Below, in pieces: positions 1-7,782 of a DNA stretch of 15,236 bases; the first letter of the stretch is position 1; each line of letters begins with the position of its first letter. Under the pieces are notes generated by a model. It worked only from the letters and a program-made list of their open reading frames with translations, made no database searches and had not been told where the DNA came from. A program made the position numbers and the translations under genes. Origin of the DNA: Bacilli bacterium (GTDB lineage: Bacteria > Bacillota_I > Bacilli_A > RF39 > UBA660); contig JAAVYQ010000011.1 of the NCBI GenBank assembly GCA_022791215.1, positions 1 to 15,236 on the forward strand, written 5' to 3'.

Positions 1-1
1 A

Positions 2-214
2 AATATGTATCTTGAAGAAGCATCTAAAATTATAGCCGAATTAAAAAGAACATTACCAAATCTAGATGAATATACACATCCGAAAAATTTATTAACTTTT
101 GACGGATCAACAAATTTTTTAGAATTAGAACAAAATCAAATTGAAAATTTATTATTAGTAAAAGAACAAACAAAAAGTTTAAACTTAAAAATATTTAATA
201 GAAGACAAAATTAA
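2..214 (+). CDS. C-terminal part of an unrecognised protein (5' end outside window)
   Basis: The frame is open to the left edge, so the ATG at position 5 may be an internal methionine rather than the start. About 70 residues are visible. They are charged and soluble, with no membrane segment. They appear to form a helix, then a short Pro/Asp stretch (HPKNLL, LTFDG), then a second Glu/Gln/Asn-rich helix, ending in a basic tail (FNRRQN). I do not recognise the family. It does not resemble the R3H end of Jag, the usual neighbour upstream of mnmE. A terminator-like hairpin follows directly, so it belongs to a separate upstream transcription unit. The reading frame itself is fairly safe because codon use matches its neighbours. 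Confidence 0.5.
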   Translation, partial: NMYLEEASKIIAELKRTLPNLDEYTHPKNLLTFDGSTNFLELEQNQIENLLLVKEQTKSLNLKIFNRRQN

Positions 215-215
215 G

Positions 216-235
216 ACTCCAAAAAAGGAGTTTTT
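216..235 (+). terminator. Rho-independent terminator after the first partial gene
   Basis: ACTCC (216-220), an AAAAAA loop and GGAGT (227-231) form a 5-bp stem followed by a T-rich tail. It starts just after the TAA of the upstream gene. The stem is short, but the position and the tail fit a terminator. Confidence 0.6.
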
Positions 236-256
236 ATTATTTCCCAAACCTACCCT

Positions 257-270
257 ATTTCCCGGGAAAT
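257..270. promoter_or_regulatory. Noc-binding site (NBS), perfect palindrome
   Basis: ATTTCCCGGGAAAT is a perfect 14-bp palindrome and matches the known Bacillus Noc-binding consensus base for base. It is the only CCCGGG I found in this AT-rich window. It ends 11 bases before the -35 box of the mnmE promoter, and the operon it precedes encodes a Noc-type protein. Known: NBS sites load Noc onto DNA as a CTP-dependent clamp. Inferred: it serves nucleoid occlusion and perhaps autoregulation of the operon. An additional exact half-site, ATTTCCC, lies at 239-245. Confidence 0.85.
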
Positions 271-281
271 ACTACATATAA

Positions 282-310
282 TTTACAATCAAGAGAAAAA
301 GTGATATAAT
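282..310 (+). promoter_or_regulatory. Sigma-A promoter of the mnmE-mnmG-rsmG-noc operon
   Basis: The -35 box TTTACA (282-287) is separated by 17 bases from a perfect -10 box TATAAT (305-310). A TG one base upstream of the -10 (302-303) makes it an extended -10. The predicted transcription start is near 317, giving a leader of under 20 bases with GGAGG at 322-326. Confidence 0.85.
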
Positions 311-334
311 TTTTGACATTCGGAGGTATGTAAA

Positions 335-1690
335 ATGAATGATACAATTGCTGCAATAGCCACTGCTGTCGGGGTAAGTGCTATTAACATAATAAAAGTA
401 AGTGGTGACAAATCAATAGAGATAGTTTCAAAACTATTTAAAGGTAAAGATTTAAAAAAAGTAGAAAGTAATACTATCAATTATGGATTTATCATGAATG
501 GAGAAGAAAAAATAGATGAAGTATTAATATCTATATTTAAAAATCCAAAAACATATACAGGAGAAGATGTTGTAGAAATAAATTGTCATGGTGGAATCGC
601 AAGCACAAATAAAATATTAGAACTAGTACTAAACAATGGAGCACGACTAGCCGAACCTGGAGAATTTATAAAACGAGCATTCTTAAATGGACGAAAAAAC
701 TTAATGGAAGTAGAATCAATAGAAGACATAATAAATGCAAAAACTGAAAGTTTAAGAAAAATGGGAATGCAAGGACTAACTGGAGAATTAACAATATTAA
801 TTAAAAACTTAAAAAATAAAATAACAGAAATAATAGCAAATATCGAAGTTAACATAGACTATCCAGAATACGAAGATGCAATAACTTATACTAATGAAAT
901 ACTATCCAGTAGAATAAAAGAAATAAAAGAATCATTAGAAAACATACTAAAAGAATCCAAAAAAGGAAAACTGATCAAAAATGGAATTACAATTGGAATA
1001 ATAGGAAAACCAAATGCAGGCAAAAGCAGTTTACTAAACAAACTATTAAACGAAGACAAAGCCATAGTAACTGACATTGCAGGCACAACTAGAGACATAG
1101 TTGAAGGAAGTATCATTCTAAAAGGAATAAATCTTAATCTAATAGACACTGCAGGAATACGAGAAACTGAAAACATAGTTGAAAAAATAGGAGTAGAAAA
1201 AAGTGAAAAAATAATAGAAGAAGCAGACCTAATAATAGCGATGTTTGATGGAAGCAAACCATTAAGTGAAGAAGACAAAAAAATATTAGAAAAAATAAAA
1301 GACAAAAAAGTAATTGTACTAATAAACAAAAGCGACTTACATACCCAAATAGAAACAACAACATTAGAATCATTTACTTACATAAACACATCAATAAAAA
1401 ATAACGAAGGAATAAAAGAATTATTAGAAAAAATAGAAGAATTATTTAATCTAAATGAATTAGAAACAAACGACTTTACTTACATATCAAATGCTAGACA
1501 AATTTCATTAATCAAACAAAGTTTAAAACTAATTAATGAAATAGAAGAAGCAAACAATAATAATATAGAAGTTGACCTCATACAAATTGATTTAGAAAGA
1601 TTATGGAATCTATTAGGAGAAATAATAGGAGAAACTTACAAAGAAGAATTATTAGACGAAATATTCAGCAAATTTTGTCTAGGGAAATAG
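335..1690 (+). CDS. mnmE: tRNA modification GTPase MnmE
   Basis: MnmE is the GTPase that, with MnmG, installs the (carboxymethyl)aminomethyl group at C5 of the wobble uridine (U34) in a set of tRNAs, using a methylene-tetrahydrofolate-derived carbon. The 451-residue protein is normal length. The N-terminal folate-binding domain begins DTIAAIATAVG. The G domain, inserted in the helical domain, shows G1 GKPNAGKS (224-231), G2 TTRD (251-254), G3 DTAG (271-274) and G4 NKSD (331-334). The C-terminus is FCLGK, with the conserved cysteine at 448. The start has GGAGG 8 bases upstream and lies just after a strong promoter. It is the first gene of a tight operon, and its TAG stop overlaps the mnmG ribosome binding site. 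Confidence 0.97.
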   Translation: MNDTIAAIATAVGVSAINIIKVSGDKSIEIVSKLFKGKDLKKVESNTINYGFIMNGEEKIDEVLISIFKNPKTYTGEDVVEINCHGGIASTNKILELVLNNGARLAEPGEFIKRAFLNGRKNLMEVESIEDIINAKTESLRKMGMQGLTGELTILIKNLKNKITEIIANIEVNIDYPEYEDAITYTNEILSSRIKEIKESLENILKESKKGKLIKNGITIGIIGKPNAGKSSLLNKLLNEDKAIVTDIAGTTRDIVEGSIILKGINLNLIDTAGIRETENIVEKIGVEKSEKIIEEADLIIAMFDGSKPLSEEDKKILEKIKDKKVIVLINKSDLHTQIETTTLESFTYINTSIKNNEGIKELLEKIEELFNLNELETNDFTYISNARQISLIKQSLKLINEIEEANNNNIEVDLIQIDLERLWNLLGEIIGETYKEELLDEIFSKFCLGK

Positions 1691-1701
1691 GAGGAATAAA
1701 A

Positions 1702-3561
1702 ATGTATGACATTATAGTAATCGGAGGAGGACATGCAGGTTGTGAAGCAAGCCTTTCATCCGCAAGAATGAACATGAAAACCTTACTAATAACAGGAAAC
1801 ATAAAAAATATTGCAGACATGCCTTGTAATCCATCAATCGGAGGATCAGCCAAAGGAATTGTCGTAAGAGAAATAGATGCTCTTGGAGGAGAAATGGGAA
1901 TAAATGCTGACAAATCTCACTTACAAATCAAAATGTTAAACAGCAAAAAAGGTCCAGGAGTAAGAAGCCTTAGATGTCAAGCAGATAAAACTACCTATGG
2001 CGAAAATATGATTAAAACATTACAAAACACACCTAACTTAGAAATAAAAGAAGATCTAGTAAAAGAATTAATTGTAAAAAACAATACAATAAAAGGAATA
2101 AAAACTGAAAGTGGAGAAACAATACTAACAAAAAAAGTAATAATAACTACAGGAACATACTTAAATGCAGACATACTAAGAGGACATTCAAAAGTAAAAG
2201 GTGGTCCACATGGCGAAAAACCATCGCTATACCTAAGTGAAAGCATGAAAGAACTAGGATTCACAATGAGAAGACTAAAAACAGGAACCCCACCTAGAGT
2301 TCAAAAAGACACAATAAACTATGAAGAATGCTCTAAAGAATTAGGAGATGAAAAATATCTAAGTTTCAGTAACTTTTACAAACCAATCTACTCTATCGAA
2401 AAACAACTTCCATGTTACCTAACCTACACTAACGAAACTACACATCAACTAATACTAAATAATCTAGACAAATGTGCACTCTACAGCGGATTAATTGAAG
2501 GAATAGGACCAAGATACTGTCCCTCAGTAGAAGACAAAATCGTAAAATTTAGAGACAAAGATAGACACCAAATATTTCTAGAACCAGAAAGACTCAACGG
2601 AGATGAAATATATGTAGGAGGATTCTCTACAACAATGCCAGAAAACTTACAAGAAGAATTAATCCACTCAATGACAGGATTACAAAATGCAAAAATAACA
2701 AAATACGGATATGCTATAGAATACGATGCAATAGATTCAACAGAATTAAAAATGACTTTAGAAACAAAAAAAATAGAAGGACTATATACTGCTGGACAAA
2801 TAAATGGAACAAGTGGGTACGAAGAAGCGGCTGCACAAGGACTAATCGCAGGAATAAATGCGAGCCTAAGTTTACAAAATAAAGAACCATTAATACTAAA
2901 AAGAAACGAAGCATATATAGGAGTATTAATAGATGATCTAATAAACAAAGGAATAACAGAACCATATCGATTACTTACATCGAGAGCCGAATTTAGACTA
3001 TTACTAAGACATGACAATGCAGACATAAGATTAACTGAAATAGGAAGAAAAGTTGGACTAATAAACGATGAAAAATATAAAATATACAAAGATAAAATGA
3101 CACAAATAGATAAAATACAAGAGAAATTAACTAAAACAAAAATAGAAGGAAACGAACAAAATAACAATTACCTAACTAAAATAGGCTCAAGTAAAATAAC
3201 AGGAAAAATAGAAAGTTTAGAATTACTAAGAAGACCTGAAATAAAAATAGAAAATATAGAATACCTAATTGGAGAGAAACTAGATGAAGAAGCATCAGAA
3301 CAAGTAGAAATAAATACAAAATATAAAGGATACATAGAAAAAACACAAAAAGAAGCAGAAAAAATGCTTACACTTGAAAAAAAGCAAATACCCAATAACA
3401 TTGACTATGCAAAAGTAAAAAACATTGCTACAGAAGCGAGACAAAAATTAGAAGCAGTACGCCCTAGCACAATTGGACAAGCAACACGAATAAGTGGAGT
3501 AAATCCAGCAGACATAACAATGTTATTAGTATACTTAAAAAAGGAATATCCACATGAATAA
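1702..3561 (+). CDS. mnmG: tRNA uridine-5-carboxymethylaminomethyl modification enzyme MnmG (GidA)
   Basis: MnmG is the FAD- and NADH-dependent partner of MnmE in wobble-uridine modification and acts in the cytoplasm as a dimer. The 619 residues match the family length. The Rossmann FAD motif GGGHAG is at 8-13, followed by the family blocks MPCNPSIGGSAKG, KGGPHGEKPS, LPCYLTYTN and the C-terminal ISGVNPADITMLLVYLKK, so it appears complete. The ATG at 1702 is chosen because GGAGG (1690-1694, overlapping the mnmE stop) lies 7 bases upstream and the protein then begins MYDIIVIGGG as in homologues. An in-frame ATG at 1603 would add 33 unrelated basic residues inside mnmE. The 3' end overlaps rsmG by 8 bases, which suggests coupled translation. 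Confidence 0.97.
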   Translation: MYDIIVIGGGHAGCEASLSSARMNMKTLLITGNIKNIADMPCNPSIGGSAKGIVVREIDALGGEMGINADKSHLQIKMLNSKKGPGVRSLRCQADKTTYGENMIKTLQNTPNLEIKEDLVKELIVKNNTIKGIKTESGETILTKKVIITTGTYLNADILRGHSKVKGGPHGEKPSLYLSESMKELGFTMRRLKTGTPPRVQKDTINYEECSKELGDEKYLSFSNFYKPIYSIEKQLPCYLTYTNETTHQLILNNLDKCALYSGLIEGIGPRYCPSVEDKIVKFRDKDRHQIFLEPERLNGDEIYVGGFSTTMPENLQEELIHSMTGLQNAKITKYGYAIEYDAIDSTELKMTLETKKIEGLYTAGQINGTSGYEEAAAQGLIAGINASLSLQNKEPLILKRNEAYIGVLIDDLINKGITEPYRLLTSRAEFRLLLRHDNADIRLTEIGRKVGLINDEKYKIYKDKMTQIDKIQEKLTKTKIEGNEQNNNYLTKIGSSKITGKIESLELLRRPEIKIENIEYLIGEKLDEEASEQVEINTKYKGYIEKTQKEAEKMLTLEKKQIPNNIDYAKVKNIATEARQKLEAVRPSTIGQATRISGVNPADITMLLVYLKKEYPHE

Positions 3562-4264
3562 AGAAGAATTAATAAAAGAATTAGAAAAAATAAACATTAA
3601 AATAAAAGATAATGAGTTAAAAGATTTAGAAACATACAAAAAATTATTACAAGAAAACAACAAAAAATTTAATTTAACTACAATAATAGAAGAAAACGAA
3701 ATAAACTTAAAACATTTCTATGACTCACTTTATCTAATGAAAATAGAAGAAGTAAAGCAAGCAAAAACAATTTTAGATATTGGAACAGGAGCAGGATTTC
3801 CTGGAATGCCATTAGCAATACTAAATAGAGACAAAAACATAACATTAGTAGAATCAAATGGAAAAAAAGTAAAATTTCTAGAAGAAGTAAAATCATCATT
3901 AGAATTAAACAATGTAGAAATAATAAATGCACGTGCTGAAGACTATGCTAAAAACCATAGAGAAAAATATGATATAGTAACCTCAAGAGCAGTCGCGCAT
4001 CTTAAAATAATTGCTGAACTTGAAATACCTTGCTTAAAAAAAGAAGGATTATTTCTTCCACTAAAAGCTAATATAGAAGAAGAATTAAGAGAAAGCCAAG
4101 AATTTTTAAAAACTATTGGATGTTCACTAGAAGAAATAATTAAATATACCCTACCCTATGAAAATTCAAAAAGAACAATATTAAAAATAAGAAAACAAAA
4201 AGTGACAAATATAATTTATCCAAGAGAATATAACAAAATCAAAAAAGAAATATCAAAGACTTGA
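3554..4264 (+). CDS. rsmG: 16S rRNA (guanine527-N7)-methyltransferase RsmG (GidB)
   Basis: RsmG transfers a methyl group from S-adenosylmethionine to N7 of G527 of 16S rRNA in the small ribosomal subunit. The 236-residue protein has the family HFYDSL motif (54-59), the SAM-binding loop GTGAGFPG (77-84) and the post-motif SRAVAHL (144-150), so the Rossmann methyltransferase fold looks intact. The start codon overlaps the mnmG end, with AAGGAA 7 bases upstream. The stop is TGA, which shows that TGA is a stop in this organism. A candidate promoter for noc begins at this stop codon, so noc may be made both from the operon promoter and from its own. Confidence 0.95.
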   Translation: MNKEELIKELEKINIKIKDNELKDLETYKKLLQENNKKFNLTTIIEENEINLKHFYDSLYLMKIEEVKQAKTILDIGTGAGFPGMPLAILNRDKNITLVESNGKKVKFLEEVKSSLELNNVEIINARAEDYAKNHREKYDIVTSRAVAHLKIIAELEIPCLKKEGLFLPLKANIEEELRESQEFLKTIGCSLEEIIKYTLPYENSKRTILKIRKQKVTNIIYPREYNKIKKEISKT

Positions 4265-4289
4265 AAAAAGCAAAAAAATACTATAAAAT
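4261..4289 (+). promoter_or_regulatory. Possible internal promoter for noc
   Basis: TTGAAA (4261-4266), a 17-base spacer and TAAAAT (4284-4289) are each one base from the sigma-A consensus. The -35 overlaps the rsmG stop. In such AT-rich DNA chance matches are common, so this is only plausible. Confidence 0.4.
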
Positions 4290-4329
4290 GGAAATATAAA
4301 TAAAGAATAAGAAATGGGGCTGATTTAAA

Positions 4330-5649
4330 ATGAACAGAGAAAGTGAAATAATCAATGTAAGAATAGATGAAATAATCCCAAATAGATTCCAACCAAGATT
4401 AACATTTAACGAAGGAGAATTACAAAGTCTAGCAGAATCTATAAAAATACATGGAATAATTCAACCTTTAGTATTGAGAAGAATTGGAGAAAAATTTGAA
4501 ATAATCGCAGGAGAAAGACGATACAAAGCATCAGTAATGGCAGGATTAACAACAGTACCAGCAGTAATAATGAATATAGATGACCAAAAAAGTGCAGAAG
4601 TAGCAATAGTAGAAAACTTACAAAGAAAAAATTTAACAGCAATAGAAGAAGCACAATCATATAAAAAATTACTAGATAAAGGATACTTAACACAGGACGA
4701 ACTAGCAAATAAAATGGGAGTAACACAACCTACAATTGCCAACAAATTAAGATTATTAAATCTAACTGAAGCAGCACAACAAGCACTATTAAAAAACCAA
4801 ATATCTGAAAGACATGCTCGTAGTCTGTTAACAATAGCAAATCCTAATATGCAAATAAGTATGTTAAATAGAATAATAGGAGAAAGATTAACAGTAAGAC
4901 AAACTGATGAAGAAATAAGCAAATTACTCGGAAGAAGTCCAGAAATTATAAATGATGTAGAAGATTCATCTACTAGTAGCAATAATGGTACAAATGAAAT
5001 AAATTTAACACCTAACGCACCACAAACTATGAATCAACCTACTGAACAAATTGTAAAAGAACCATCATTTGATAACTTTGTTCAACCTACTCCAAGCCTA
5101 ACATCATATATAAATCCAAAAGCATTTGATGTAGACATAGAAAAAATCAAAAACAATTCAGAAGACATAATACCAGAACACAAACCTAGTGACATAGATA
5201 TGTTGATGAGAACTGAGAATACAGAAAACACTAATATAAGTGAACCGCAAAAAAAGGTATCATTAGAAGATGTTCCAACAAATATTGATATGGGAAGCAT
5301 AGTCAATTCAAATAGCATGGCAGTAAATCCATTTCAAAATTTAGAAACACCAGAAACTCCACTAGAGATACCAACACCAACTTTTGAAAGACCCTACTCA
5401 GACCCTACTCCAATATCTCAACCAACATTAGCGCCTGGCAGCAGTCTAATAGATGAATTTAGAAGTCAACAACCTAAATATACAGAACCACCTATAAATG
5501 AAGCAACAAACACAAAAAGTATATCTTCTGCAATAACAGTCGCAAGAAACGAAGCAAGAAAAATAGAAGAATTAGGTTTCCAAGTTGACACAGAAGAATT
5601 CGACTTTGAAGACATGTATCAAATAATAATAAAAATCAAAAAAGACTAA
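4330..5649 (+). CDS. noc: Noc-type ParB-family nucleoid-occlusion protein with long inserted linker
   Basis: Noc binds NBS sites, forms a CTP-dependent clamp on DNA and blocks FtsZ-ring assembly over the nucleoid. The ParB N-terminal fold spans about 5-105, with the CTP-binding motif GERRYKAS (61-68) and ENLQRKNLTAIEEA (95-108). The helix-turn-helix region is about 118-165. The C-terminal 43 residues (397-439, ending near QIIIKIKKD) resemble the Noc C-terminal dimerisation domain. Position after rsmG also fits Noc rather than ParB. Two oddities stand out. The protein starts almost directly at the folded domain, and an in-frame TGA at 4321-4323 excludes an N-terminal extension, so the membrane-targeting helix of Bacillus Noc is absent. 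Residues about 204-396 are a Pro/Thr/Asn/Ser-rich linker, making 439 residues against about 283 in B. subtilis. The ribosome binding site (GGGG, 4316-4319) is weak. No soj/parB follows. Confidence 0.85.
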   Translation: MNRESEIINVRIDEIIPNRFQPRLTFNEGELQSLAESIKIHGIIQPLVLRRIGEKFEIIAGERRYKASVMAGLTTVPAVIMNIDDQKSAEVAIVENLQRKNLTAIEEAQSYKKLLDKGYLTQDELANKMGVTQPTIANKLRLLNLTEAAQQALLKNQISERHARSLLTIANPNMQISMLNRIIGERLTVRQTDEEISKLLGRSPEIINDVEDSSTSSNNGTNEINLTPNAPQTMNQPTEQIVKEPSFDNFVQPTPSLTSYINPKAFDVDIEKIKNNSEDIIPEHKPSDIDMLMRTENTENTNISEPQKKVSLEDVPTNIDMGSIVNSNSMAVNPFQNLETPETPLEIPTPTFERPYSDPTPISQPTLAPGSSLIDEFRSQQPKYTEPPINEATNTKSISSAITVARNEARKIEELGFQVDTEEFDFEDMYQIIIKIKKD

Positions 5650-5689
5650 AAAAATAACTTTTAGGGTTAACTACCTAAGAGTTATTTTT
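5650..5689. terminator. Bidirectional terminator between convergent noc and pbp
   Basis: The 16-base arms AAAAATAACTTTTAGG (5650-5665) and CCTAAGAGTTATTTTT (5674-5689) pair throughout, with one G-T wobble, around an 8-base loop. A-rich and T-rich flanks give a U-tract in both directions. The right arm contains the stop codon and last codons of the penicillin-binding protein gene. Confidence 0.88.
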
Positions 5690-7618
5690 ATTAAGACTTG
5701 CTAAATTAAAACTTGGCTCAGTCCCTTTAATATAGAACAAAGTATCCTTAACAGAAAGATCACTAGTACTACCATTAATAGGATTAACTATTGAAGCCGT
5801 AACTCCCTTAGGAATATCATACCAACTACTATCCTTTCCATCTAAATATGCTTCAATTGTCCTAGCCCATATTTTTTTAGTAACCTTAGAAGGAACCTGA
5901 TTAATATCTTGATTATCATCAAAACCATTCCACACAATAACTAAAGCATCAGGATTATAACCAACAACCCAATAATCAGTATTAGTAGTCCCAGACTTAA
6001 CAGCATACTTATTTGTTAACAAGCCGCTTACTGAAAGTAAAGTTGGACTTGTATAATCAATATAATCATAATTATAAGTATTACTCATCATTTCATTCAA
6101 AATGAAAGTATATCTAGGATCCAAAACACTCTCCTCTTCATAATTCGCTTCATAAAGAACATTACCCTCCAAATCAGTTACTTTTCTAACCAATCTAGGT
6201 TGATTTTTAATACCATAATTAGCCAAAGTAGAAAAAGCATTACTAAAATCAATCATATCAATCTCTGTAGTACCTAAAGATAAAGAAACATTATTAGGCA
6301 AATTAGTTTTAATACCCATTCTCTTACCAGTATCTCTAAGAAGAGTTGTACCTAGAAAAAGATGAGTTTTAACAGCAAAAATATTATCAGAAAGAGCGAT
6401 AGCCTCACTCATAGTAATAGGTTTATTAGCATAATTATTAGCATAATTAGTAGGACTATAAGTCTCATCATTACCGATAGTAAAAGTAGTAGGTTCACTT
6501 ACAAAAGTAGAAGAAGCGGTCATGCCATTCTCTAACGCTGCATAATAAAGAATAGGCTTAAAAGTAGAACCAACCTGTCTTTTAGCATTAACCGCCCTAT
6601 TAAATTGACTCTCATTATAGTTTTTCCCACCTATCAAAGCCACAATATTACCTGATTTTGGGTCTCTAATAATCGCTCCAACTTGCAACTCACCAGTATC
6701 AGCCATCTCCTCTGAAACAATACTCTCCAAATTCTTTTGAGCCTCAACATCCATATTAGTATAAATCATAAGCCCGCCTGTATCAATCAAAGACTTAGGA
6801 ATATCAGAAATAGAATTCAACTCATCCATAACAGCATCCTTATAATACAAAGAACTAACAACATAATTATTAGCTTTAACCCCGTGAAAAGTTAACTCTT
6901 CATTAACAGCATACTCTAGTTCATCCTTAGTAATATAACCATTATCAAACATACTTTGCAAAACAACTTTTTGTCTATTCTTAGCATTATCATAATAATA
7001 AATAGGATTATAATAAGTAGGATTTTTAGGAATACCGACAATCATCGCAGCCTCAGCCAAATCTAGATCTTTAGCATGCTTATTAAAATAATACAAACTA
7101 GCATCCTCAATACCATAATTTCCAGCACCATAATTAATAGTATTAATATACCCCTCTAAAATCTCATCCTTACTATAATGAACCTCAAGTTCAAAAGTAA
7201 GAAAAGCCTCTTCAATCTTTCTACTCCATGTTTTATCAAAAGTCAAAAAAAGATTTTTAATATATTGTTGAGAAATCGTTGAAGCACCTTGGCTAAGTTC
7301 ACCTGTTCTAATATTATTATACATAGCCTTAATAATTCTAAGATAATCAAAACCATTATGAGAATAAAAATTCTTATCCTCAGTAGCAATCATACCATCC
7401 TTAGCATATTGACTTACATCAGAAAGACTTACCCAAGAAGTATTAGAAGAATTCTCATAAAACACATTATCATCCTTATCAAACATAACAATTCTATTAG
7501 ATCCATGAATATCCATTTTAGGAGTAATATAAGCATAAAGATAAAGTCCTAACAAAGCAAGCAAGCCTGAAATAAATAAAAACACAAAACATTTCCATAA
7601 AAAATACAATTTTCTCAT
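5675..7618 (-). CDS. Class A penicillin-binding protein (transglycosylase/transpeptidase, PBP1A-like)
   Basis: This bifunctional peptidoglycan synthase polymerises lipid II and cross-links stem peptides outside the membrane. One membrane anchor (about residues 8-30) follows a short cytoplasmic N-terminus. The glycosyltransferase 51 domain has the catalytic-glutamate motif EDKNFYSHNGFD (80-91, E80) and GASTISQQYIKN (111-122). The transpeptidase domain has STFK (351-354, nucleophile S351), SDN (410-412) and KSGTT (541-545), so both activities look intact. The 647-residue length is normal, with a short tail and no PASTA repeats. The ATG has an AGGAG about 8 bases upstream on the minus strand. 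It is transcribed alone, convergent with noc and divergent from rpoE. Its third codon positions are T/G-rich, unlike the A/C-rich genes on the other strand. The exact paralogue name (ponA/pbpF) cannot be set from sequence alone. Confidence 0.93.
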   Translation of the reverse strand: MRKLYFLWKCFVFLFISGLLALLGLYLYAYITPKMDIHGSNRIVMFDKDDNVFYENSSNTSWVSLSDVSQYAKDGMIATEDKNFYSHNGFDYLRIIKAMYNNIRTGELSQGASTISQQYIKNLFLTFDKTWSRKIEEAFLTFELEVHYSKDEILEGYINTINYGAGNYGIEDASLYYFNKHAKDLDLAEAAMIVGIPKNPTYYNPIYYYDNAKNRQKVVLQSMFDNGYITKDELEYAVNEELTFHGVKANNYVVSSLYYKDAVMDELNSISDIPKSLIDTGGLMIYTNMDVEAQKNLESIVSEEMADTGELQVGAIIRDPKSGNIVALIGGKNYNESQFNRAVNAKRQVGSTFKPILYYAALENGMTASSTFVSEPTTFTIGNDETYSPTNYANNYANKPITMSEAIALSDNIFAVKTHLFLGTTLLRDTGKRMGIKTNLPNNVSLSLGTTEIDMIDFSNAFSTLANYGIKNQPRLVRKVTDLEGNVLYEANYEEESVLDPRYTFILNEMMSNTYNYDYIDYTSPTLLSVSGLLTNKYAVKSGTTNTDYWVVGYNPDALVIVWNGFDDNQDINQVPSKVTKKIWARTIEAYLDGKDSSWYDIPKGVTASIVNPINGSTSDLSVKDTLFYIKGTEPSFNLASLNKNNS

Positions 7619-7724
7619 AACAATCTCCTACATACTAGTATTAAAAAAAAAAGAAAAAATATAAGTAAAAAACACATATAAAATGTCTATAATAAGAATA
7701 TAATAAAAAAGATTAAAAAAACAC

Positions 7725-7752
7725 TTGATTTATTACAAAATATAAGTATAAT
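7725..7752 (+). promoter_or_regulatory. Sigma-A promoter of rpoE and probably prfA-prmC
   Basis: TTGATT (7725-7730), a 16-base spacer and a perfect TATAAT (7747-7752) precede rpoE, with AAAGGAG at 7767-7773 as ribosome binding site. The remainder of the 164-base divergent region (7619-7782) is A-tract-rich. I could not identify a convincing promoter for the penicillin-binding protein gene on the minus strand. Confidence 0.7.
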
Positions 7753-7782
7753 TTTGAGTGATAAGTAAAGGAGAAAAAAGTT

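Noticed and set aside
1603..1701. Longer MnmG with 33 extra N-terminal residues
   Set aside because: The extension lies inside mnmE, is an Arg/Asn-rich out-of-frame shadow, and the ATG at 1702 has an ideal GGAGG and gives the normal N-terminus.
2481..3167. Long minus-strand open frame of 228 codons inside mnmG
   Set aside because: It is antisense to a clear gene, gives a Ser/Phe/Ile-rich composition typical of the reverse of AT-rich coding sequence, and matches no family.
4262..4264. Mycoplasma-type code with TGA as tryptophan
   Set aside because: TGA ends rsmG at the expected place, tryptophans are encoded by TGG, and an RF2 gene is present.
4330..5649. Chromosome-partitioning ParB (Spo0J) instead of Noc
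   Set aside because: The C-terminal domain, the position after rsmG, the four specificity residues and the NBS upstream all favour Noc. No parS (TGTTTCACGTGAAACA) was seen.
7289..7552. Plus-strand frame of 87 codons inside the PBP gene
   Set aside because: It is the reverse shadow of the penicillin-binding protein coding sequence, with Ile/Arg/Ser bias and no ribosome binding site.
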